Of a stretch of DNA of 6,611 bases, positions 1-4,764 are shown piece after piece (position 1 is the stretch's first letter; every line of letters starts with the position of its first letter). The stretch spans positions 1 to 6,611 of the forward strand of contig JAISRS010000064.1 in assembly GCA_031273485.1 (NCBI GenBank), written 5' to 3'. Both the position numbers and the translations under genes were made by a program. The DNA comes from Prevotellaceae bacterium (GTDB taxonomy: Bacteria; Bacteroidota; Bacteroidia; Bacteroidales; UBA932). Below the pieces are notes generated by a model. It saw nothing but the letters and a program-made list of their open reading frames with translations. It was not told the origin of the DNA and made no database searches.

Positions 1-54
1 TACCTTGTTTGTCGAAGCGCTATGTAAAGAAAAATTGTGCATATACAGTAACAT
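1..54 (-). CDS. possible start of a divergent leftward gene (partial, very uncertain)
   Basis: On the minus strand an ATG at 54-52 opens a reading frame that stays open to the left edge (18 codons); a second in-frame ATG lies at 42-40. The fragment is far too short to identify. The only real support is the strong-looking leftward promoter at 74-104, whose expected transcription start near 67 would give a leader of about 13 or 25 bases to these codons. The true start could equally lie off the window. No ribosome binding site is visible. Confidence 0.2.
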   Translation of the reverse strand, partial: MLLYMHNFSLHSASTNKV

Positions 55-73
55 TTTTGTATTTTTAACGAGG

Positions 74-104
74 CAAAGGTAAACGGTATTTTCAAATTTG
101 CAAA
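74..104 (-). promoter_or_regulatory. leftward Bacteroidota-type promoter
   Basis: Read on the minus strand, TTTG (104-101) is followed after exactly 19 bases by TACCTTTG (81-74). This matches the known Bacteroidota housekeeping sigma pattern TTTG-N19-TAnnTTTG at every fixed position. Transcription would start near 67 and run left out of the window. It suggests a divergent gene next to the defence operon. AT-rich DNA gives such matches by chance fairly often, but both elements with ideal spacing make this the best promoter in the window. Confidence 0.5.
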
Positions 105-137
105 AACAAAATGAAAAAATTTTTGTTTATTATTATA

Positions 138-201
138 ATATATGATATGAACCTTGATTGAACAAGACATAAAAATATGTTTGAATCAAGATATTATATA
201 T
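138..201. repeat. imperfect inverted repeat in the control region (possible operator or hairpin)
   Basis: CTTGATT (153-159) and AATCAAG (184-190) are perfect 7-bp inverted arms. Outside them 138-148 pairs with 191-201 over 11 bp with a single G-T pair (144/195), leaving GAAC (149-152) as a bulge. The loop 160-183 contains a candidate -7 promoter element. The arms could bind a dimeric repressor or form a cruciform or RNA hairpin. There is no T-run after it, so it is not a typical terminator. The outer 11 bp is almost pure A/T and is weaker evidence than the inner arms. Confidence 0.45.
153..183 (+). promoter_or_regulatory. candidate rightward promoter inside the inverted repeat
   Basis: TATGTTTG at 176-183 fits the Bacteroidota -7 consensus TAnnTTTG. 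Nineteen bases upstream lies CTTG (153-156), three of four matches to the TTTG -33 element. Transcription would start near 190 and run toward the small ORF and the helicase. The -33 element lies in the left arm of the 138-201 inverted repeat and the -7 element abuts the right arm, so a protein bound to the repeat would cover the promoter. This is pattern-based inference only. Confidence 0.35.
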
Positions 202-404
202 ATATTCTCAAATAATAAATCACATAAAATAAATCGAAAAAAAATTTTTGGTCATGGATGAAAACAAATGACAGACTCACAAATTATTTTTGTCGCCGAA
301 GCCCTTTTGTTCTCTCAAAGGGGGTATTTACGAATTATACGAATTCATAATTTAATTAAAATGTCTTGCAGATTTTTTTTGTCGTTGAAAACTATAATCA
401 ACGG
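202..404. other. AT-rich gene-free leader region
   Basis: No reading frame worth calling lies here. Visible elements are an isolated -7-like TATTTTTG at 285-292 with no TTTG partner at the right distance, a small hairpin with arms CCCTTT (302-307) and AAAGGG (317-322) around a 9-base loop, a tandem repeat of ACGAATT (330-336 and 339-345), and an AT-only hairpin AATTAT/ATAATT (333-338/347-352). The CCCTTT hairpin is not followed by a T-run, so it is not called as a terminator. A T8 run lies at 373-380. Confidence 0.4.
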
Positions 405-566
405 ATGTGTACCATGGTTACAAATTTTGGTGCGGTTGCCCTGAAAACTATCCGCAACCAAGTGGAGGAATACGAAAAGTTAGTAAAGAAACAGGCTAAA
501 AGGTTGGAAAGAACAAGACGTAATAGTGAGGGATGGAACAATTGTGGAAAGAAGTCTGCATCTTGA
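405..566 (+). CDS. doubtful small basic helical protein (53 residues)
   Basis: I do not recognise this protein. From the ATG at 405 it is 53 residues, ending at TGA 564-566; a shorter ATG start lies at 414, and the frame extends back to a TTG at 366. The middle (roughly residues 10-40) is rich in E, K and R with spaced hydrophobic residues (VEEYEKLVKKQAKRLERTRR), as expected for an amphipathic or coiled-coil basic helix, and the tail is polar with one cysteine. That composition is the main argument for a real protein. Against it are the short length, no ribosome binding site, and base-pairing potential in the same DNA (429-459 and 515-609) that could mean a structured RNA instead. It precedes the defence operon on the same strand by 110 bases, so a regulatory peptide is conceivable but not shown. 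Confidence 0.3.
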   Translation: MCTMVTNFGAVALKTIRNQVEEYEKLVKKQAKRLERTRRNSEGWNNCGKKSAS

Positions 567-609
567 AAAATAAACCAAAAGACAAATAATTATTTGGTTA
601 TTACGTCTT
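515..609. repeat. 11-bp perfect inverted repeat spanning the end of the small ORF
   Basis: AAGACGTAATA (515-525) is exactly complementary to TATTACGTCTT (599-609), with a 73-base loop that contains the end of the small ORF. Within the loop sit a perfect 14-bp palindrome CAAATAATTATTTG (583-596) and a competing pair of arms AACCAAA (573-579) and TTTGGTT (593-599). Several alternative folds are therefore possible just upstream of the helicase. The right arm is followed by TTAATTTCTT, a weak U-rich stretch, so a poor terminator is possible. Confidence 0.35.
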
Positions 610-645
610 TAATTTCTTAAAAATAGTGTTACCGAAATTATTTAC

Positions 646-653
646 TACTTTTG
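646..653 (+). promoter_or_regulatory. candidate -7 promoter element just before the helicase gene
   Basis: TACTTTTG fits TAnnTTTG and lies 23 bases before the helicase ATG, which would give a leader of about 17 bases. No convincing TTTG element is found 17-21 bases upstream, so this is either a weak or activator-dependent promoter or a chance match. Confidence 0.3.
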
Positions 654-676
654 TGCTGTAAATTAAGAATGATTTT

Positions 677-3600
677 ATGACAACAGATACAAGATTTTTC
701 ACAAACGAGGCAGGTTTGACGCTGTTAGACCGTTTCAAGGCGACTTTGAAAGATTCAAAATATTTTGATATTTTGGTCGGTTATTTTCGTTTGAGCGGTT
801 TTTATCAATTATACGATTCCTTTGAAACAATTGAGAAAAGTAGAATTCTTGTCGGATTAAGCATTGATAAAGAAACATATAATGCTATTCAACATAATCG
901 GGAAAACGCTATTATTGATTTTGAGTCGGACAAAAACACGAAACTTCAGTATGAAAAGAACGTGATTAGCGAAATTGAATCGGTTTCCGAAAACAACGAA
1001 CAGGTGCAATTCGGAATTAATAAATTCATAGAATTATTGAACAGCAAACGATTGGAAATTCGAGTGTTTCCATCAAGAGATATTCATGCGAAAGTATATA
1101 TCAACCGCTATAATGAAAATATCAATCACGTGCAATATGGCTCTGTGATAACCGGTTCAAGTAATTTTTCCGAATCGGGTTTGATTGCTCAACGTGAGTT
1201 TAATGTAGAATTAAAAGATCGCCCCGATGTGGATTTTGCACTGAAACAATTTGAAGATTTATGGAAGGAAGGCGTTGATGTTTCCGCAGATTTCGTCGAT
1301 TTTATTATTGACAAAACATGGTTGAACGACAAGATTACGCCTTATGAACTGTATCTCAAATGCGTGTATGAGTATTTGGAAGAAGATATTAATCTGGAAG
1401 ACGGTTTCGAGCCGTTTTTGCCAAAAGGTTTTATGGAACTGCGCTACCAAACGCAAGCCGCTACCAATGCAAAGAAAATTCTGGAAACCTATAACGGCGT
1501 TTTCCTTTCCGATGTGGTGGGTCTGGGAAAAACATTCATTGCCGCGTTGTTGCTGCAACAGTTACAGGGACGAATTTTGGTTGTCTGCCCGCCTGTCTTG
1601 CAGGAATATTGGGAAGATTCTTTGCGAGATTTTGGTGTCAGAAATTTTGAAGTACAATCGTTGGGCAAGTTGGAACATATCTTGCGAAAAGACACATCCA
1701 AATACAAATATGTGGTTGTTGATGAGGCACATCGTTTCAGAAATGAAAATACGCGGTCTTATGCCGATTTATTGGATATTTGCAGAGGGAAAAAAGTGAT
1801 TCTGGTAACGGCTACACCGCTTAACAATTCGATAGAAGACATCTTTACACAACTGAAACTCTTTCAAATTCCGAAAATGTCAACCATTCCGGGTATTCCT
1901 GATTTGGAAAAGTTTTTCAACAAACTTAAAAAGACGCTCAAAGAAGCAAAACCGAAATTGCCTGCCGTCGAACAAGATAAAGATGAATATACTAAAGCCA
2001 TTAAAGCGGTTTCGGAAGAAATTCGCGATAAAATTCTGCGCTTTGTGATGATTCGGCGAACACGCAGCGACGTCAAAAATTATTTCAAGGACGATTTGAG
2101 CAAACAGGATATTGTATTTCCCGAAATTGCCGATCCCGGAAGAATGGTTTATCAATTTGATAATGAGTTGGAGTGTGTTTTCAAACAAACAGTTGAATTA
2201 TTGCGTCGGTTCAATTATACCCGATATGTGCCGTTACTGTATTATACGGGAGAACTGACGGAATTTCAACGGCAACAGCAACGCAATTTGGGCGGATTTA
2301 TGAAAAGTTTGCTTGTAAAACGTTTGGAAAGCAGTTTTTATGCTTTTAAAAAGAGCATCGGGCGCTTTATTGACCTGCACGAGCGGTTTTTGGATATGTT
2401 TGACAAGGGAACGGTTTATGTCAGTAAAAAAGTAAACGTCTTTGATTTGTTGGATGCCGATGATATTGAAACGCTTGAACAGTTGGTAGAAGATGACAAA
2501 GCCGAAAAATACGAAACATCCGATTTCAAGGGAGAATATAAAAATTTGTTGGAACAGGATATTTTGATTTTGAAAGAAATTCGCGAGATTTGGCAGCCTG
2601 TCAATACAGACCCAAAAATAGAAACATTAATTCATCATTTGCAAACGGACAAAAAAATAGCCGGACGCAAAGTCGTTTTGTTTACCGAATCGAAAGAAAC
2701 AGGCGATTATCTGTTTGAAAATCTGTTTAGCAAGTTTCAAAAGAAAGTAATGTTTTATTCAAGTCACGGTGGACGGTATGAAGATTTGAAAACCAAACAC
2801 AATCATGCTCTTTCACGGAATACGGTTACGAATAATTTTGACCCGAAAGCCGAAAATCCGTCCGATGATGTGCTGATATTGATTACCACCGACATTTTGG
2901 CGGAAGGTATCAACTTGCATCGCTCGAATGTGCTTATAAACTACGATTTGCCGTGGAATCCTACTCGCGTACTGCAACGCGCCGGGCGCGTTAATCGTTT
3001 GGGATCGAAACACGGTAATATTCATATTCTCAACTTTTTTCCTACAACGCAAGCCGATATGCACCTTGGTTTGGAAGCAAATATCACAAACAAACTGCAA
3101 ATGTTTCACTACATCATGGGCGAAGATGCCAAATATCTTTCGGACGGCGAAATAATAGGCAGTCAGGAATTGTTCAACACGCTGAACAACAAGGCGACTT
3201 ATACAGGCGAAGAAGATGAGGAAAATTCGGAATTAAAATATCTGACCATGATGCGGGAAATCAGAGATACAAATCCCGTGCTATTCAACAAAATCAAAAA
3301 ATTGCCTAAACAGGCTCGATCGGGTATGAAAAGCAAAAACGGAGAAAATCGGATGATTACTTTTTTTCGTTTGGGTAATCTAAAAAAATTCTACTTGTAT
3401 GAAGAACTTCAATCTCAGGAAATTAATTTCTTCGATGCTATGAATTTGATTGAGTGTAAACCGGATACGGAACGGTTGCCTGTTCCTGCGAACTATTTTA
3501 ATATGTTGCATGTAAACAAATTAAAGTTTCGTCAAGACACGACCGAAAACAGCGAAATGCCGGATAAAAAAGGCGGAAAATCAAATGCCGATTTCATTGA

Positions 3601-3895
3601 TAAACTTTTGAAAAGTTCCGATTTCAAGAACTATAAGAAGTTTACAGAATCGGATGAAGAGTTTATCGCTACCGTCCGCCTAATGCTGACCGGCGGCATT
3701 ATTGCCAAAAAGACAGCGCAACTTATTAGAAAAGAGTTGGAAAAAATCGCTCTTGCCGAAAACAGGCTCGACCCTATGAAAATTCTATATACGTTGAGAG
3801 AGCGCATCAAACCGATGGATATGGAACGAATATCCGGACGATCGGTAAGTTACCTGAAAAAAGAAGTCATTTTATCAGAATATTTTTTGGAATAA
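677..3895 (+). CDS. PLD-like nuclease / SNF2-type superfamily 2 helicase fusion
   Basis: A 1072-residue protein, predicted cytoplasmic, that should use ATP to move along or remodel DNA and may also cut it. The N-terminal part (about 1-190) is phospholipase-D-like: H137-A-K139 followed by GSSN at 160-163 forms one HKD motif, so two subunits would be needed for one active site. The usual acidic residue after HxK is R144 here. The helicase core follows: Q-motif-like YQTQ (257-260), Walker A VVGLGKT with K285, Walker B DEAH (349-352), motif III TATPLNN (378-384), an SNF2-like IRRTRSD (459-465), a second RecA domain beginning near V666, motif V AEGINL (742-747) and motif VI QRAGRVNR (767-774). The last 270 residues or so are unassigned. 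The start at 677 gives a complete PLD domain; no Shine-Dalgarno is visible. It is the first gene of an operon with dinD and the methylase. Similar domain sets occur in restriction and DISARM-type defence systems; the system assignment is inference. Confidence 0.93.
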   Translation: MTTDTRFFTNEAGLTLLDRFKATLKDSKYFDILVGYFRLSGFYQLYDSFETIEKSRILVGLSIDKETYNAIQHNRENAIIDFESDKNTKLQYEKNVISEIESVSENNEQVQFGINKFIELLNSKRLEIRVFPSRDIHAKVYINRYNENINHVQYGSVITGSSNFSESGLIAQREFNVELKDRPDVDFALKQFEDLWKEGVDVSADFVDFIIDKTWLNDKITPYELYLKCVYEYLEEDINLEDGFEPFLPKGFMELRYQTQAATNAKKILETYNGVFLSDVVGLGKTFIAALLLQQLQGRILVVCPPVLQEYWEDSLRDFGVRNFEVQSLGKLEHILRKDTSKYKYVVVDEAHRFRNENTRSYADLLDICRGKKVILVTATPLNNSIEDIFTQLKLFQIPKMSTIPGIPDLEKFFNKLKKTLKEAKPKLPAVEQDKDEYTKAIKAVSEEIRDKILRFVMIRRTRSDVKNYFKDDLSKQDIVFPEIADPGRMVYQFDNELECVFKQTVELLRRFNYTRYVPLLYYTGELTEFQRQQQRNLGGFMKSLLVKRLESSFYAFKKSIGRFIDLHERFLDMFDKGTVYVSKKVNVFDLLDADDIETLEQLVEDDKAEKYETSDFKGEYKNLLEQDILILKEIREIWQPVNTDPKIETLIHHLQTDKKIAGRKVVLFTESKETGDYLFENLFSKFQKKVMFYSSHGGRYEDLKTKHNHALSRNTVTNNFDPKAENPSDDVLILITTDILAEGINLHRSNVLINYDLPWNPTRVLQRAGRVNRLGSKHGNIHILNFFPTTQADMHLGLEANITNKLQMFHYIMGEDAKYLSDGEIIGSQELFNTLNNKATYTGEEDEENSELKYLTMMREIRDTNPVLFNKIKKLPKQARSGMKSKNGENRMITFFRLGNLKKFYLYEELQSQEINFFDAMNLIECKPDTERLPVPANYFNMLHVNKLKFRQDTTENSEMPDKKGGKSNADFIDKLLKSSDFKNYKKFTESDEEFIATVRLMLTGGIIAKKTAQLIRKELEKIALAENRLDPMKILYTLRERIKPMDMERISGRSVSYLKKEVILSEYFLE

Positions 3896-3898
3896 ATT

Positions 3899-4762
3899 AT
3901 GGATAAATTAAGTATTCAACAGCACAAATCGACATTCGACGCGATTGTTCAATTTATCAGGAATGAATCCGGCGAACAGGTGGAAGTTTGGTTTGCACGC
4001 GAGCTGCAAACCGTTTTGGGCTATGCCCGATGGGAAAACTTTATCGTTGCTATTCAGCGAGCGGTAGATTCCTGTAAAACACAGAGTATAAATGTAGATG
4101 ACCATTTTCGTGAGGTCACGAAAATGGTCGTGTTGGGTAGCGGAGCAAAGCGTGAAGTAAACGACTATATGCTTACGCGCTACGCTTGTTATCTGATTGC
4201 CCAAAACGGAGACCCAAAGAAAGAAGAAATTGCTTTTGCCCAAAGTTATTTCGCCATACAAACACGAAAAATTGAACTGATTGAGGAACGCCTCAATTTG
4301 ATGTCGCGTTTGGAAACAAGAGAAAAACTCCGTACAGCAGAGAAACAGCTCTCTCAAAACATCTACGAGCGAGGCGTAGATGATAAAGGCTTCGGGCGTA
4401 TTCGCTCAAAAGGCGACACTGCCTTGTTTGGCGGTTATACCACCGAAGACATGAAACAACGTTTGGGAGTCAAGTCAAGTCGTCCTTTGGCTGATTTCTT
4501 ACCGACATTGACCATTGCCGCCAAAAATCTGGCAACGGAAATGACCAACTATAACGTGGAAGAAAAGGACTTGAAAGGAGAACAATCCATAACCGTTGAA
4601 CATGTGCAAAACAATAAATCGGTACGCGAGATGCTTGGAAAACGCGGCATCAAACCTGAAGAACTTCCTCCGGCGGAAGATATTAGGAAATTGGAACGTC
4701 GAGTTGCAACCGATGAAAAACGCATAGAACAGACTACCCCTAAACTACCTAAAAGCAAATAA
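3899..4762 (+). CDS. dinD: DinD-family DNA-damage-inducible protein
   Basis: A 287-residue protein recognised from the DinD/BRO-N type layout. The N-terminal part carries WFARELQTVLGYARWENF (31-48), then VDDHFREVTKMV (66-77), GSGAKREV (80-87), the very characteristic RYACYLIAQNGDP (94-106) and YFAIQTRKIEL (117-127). The C-terminal half keeps the DinD-like GFG...GYTTEDMKQRLG (164-190) and HVQNNKSVREMLGKRGIKPEELP (235-257). E. coli DinD is of similar length (about 274 residues), is induced by the SOS response, and has been reported to act on RecA filaments; BRO-N domains are known from phage antirepressor-like proteins. Homologues are often found inside restriction-modification loci, as here, but their role there is not established. 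The ATG lies 3 bases after the helicase stop with no Shine-Dalgarno, so translation is probably coupled. No clear LexA box is visible upstream of the operon. The gene contains three perfect hairpins, one of 14 bp. Confidence 0.9.
   Translation: MDKLSIQQHKSTFDAIVQFIRNESGEQVEVWFARELQTVLGYARWENFIVAIQRAVDSCKTQSINVDDHFREVTKMVVLGSGAKREVNDYMLTRYACYLIAQNGDPKKEEIAFAQSYFAIQTRKIELIEERLNLMSRLETREKLRTAEKQLSQNIYERGVDDKGFGRIRSKGDTALFGGYTTEDMKQRLGVKSSRPLADFLPTLTIAAKNLATEMTNYNVEEKDLKGEQSITVEHVQNNKSVREMLGKRGIKPEELPPAEDIRKLERRVATDEKRIEQTTPKLPKSK
4100..4129. repeat. perfect 14-bp inverted repeat inside dinD
   Basis: GACCATTTTCGTGA (4100-4113) and TCACGAAAATGGTC (4116-4129) are exact reverse complements separated by GG. 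With a G-U pair (4099/4130) and A-U (4098/4131) the RNA stem can extend two more pairs; the tightest pair would open to give an AGGU loop. The repeat coincides exactly with codons 68-77 of DinD, a conserved stretch of the protein. No T-run follows, so it is not an intrinsic terminator. Confidence 0.9.
4280..4297. repeat. 7-bp hairpin inside dinD
   Basis: ATTGAGG (4280-4286) and CCTCAAT (4291-4297) are perfect inverted arms around the tetraloop AACG. It lies about 150 bases after the 14-bp repeat, in the codons for residues 128-133. Alone it could be chance. Confidence 0.6.
4360..4382. repeat. 8-bp hairpin inside dinD
   Basis: CATCTACG (4360-4367) and CGTAGATG (4375-4382) are perfect inverted arms around a 7-base loop AGCGAGG. 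It is the third perfect stem in 280 bases of the same gene. No terminator-like T-run follows. Confidence 0.65.
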
Positions 4763-4764
4763 GC

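Noticed and set aside
302..322. CCCTTT/AAAGGG hairpin as a rho-independent terminator
   Set aside because: The stem is only 6 bp with a 9-base loop and is followed by GGTATTTACG, not a T-run; no gene ends just upstream on the plus strand.
1..676. CRISPR array, tRNA, or insertion-sequence ends in the AT-rich region
   Set aside because: No regularly spaced repeats, no cloverleaf with a T-loop sequence, and no terminal inverted repeats with a flanking target duplication could be found.
1344..1799. 151-codon open frame on the plus strand inside the helicase gene
   Set aside because: It lies wholly within the helicase gene in another frame, over its conserved ATPase motifs. It is rich in W, C and M and shows no recognisable domain, so it is a shadow.
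3673..3705. CCGCC/GGCGG and TAATGC/GCATTA arms near the helicase C-terminus
   Set aside because: The arms are 5-6 bp, of a size expected by chance in 6.6 kb, with no terminator or regulatory context.
3908..4357. 149-codon open frame on the minus strand opposite dinD
   Set aside because: It is antisense to the conserved DinD region and rich in F and C, typical of a reverse shadow. No promoter or family signal supports it.
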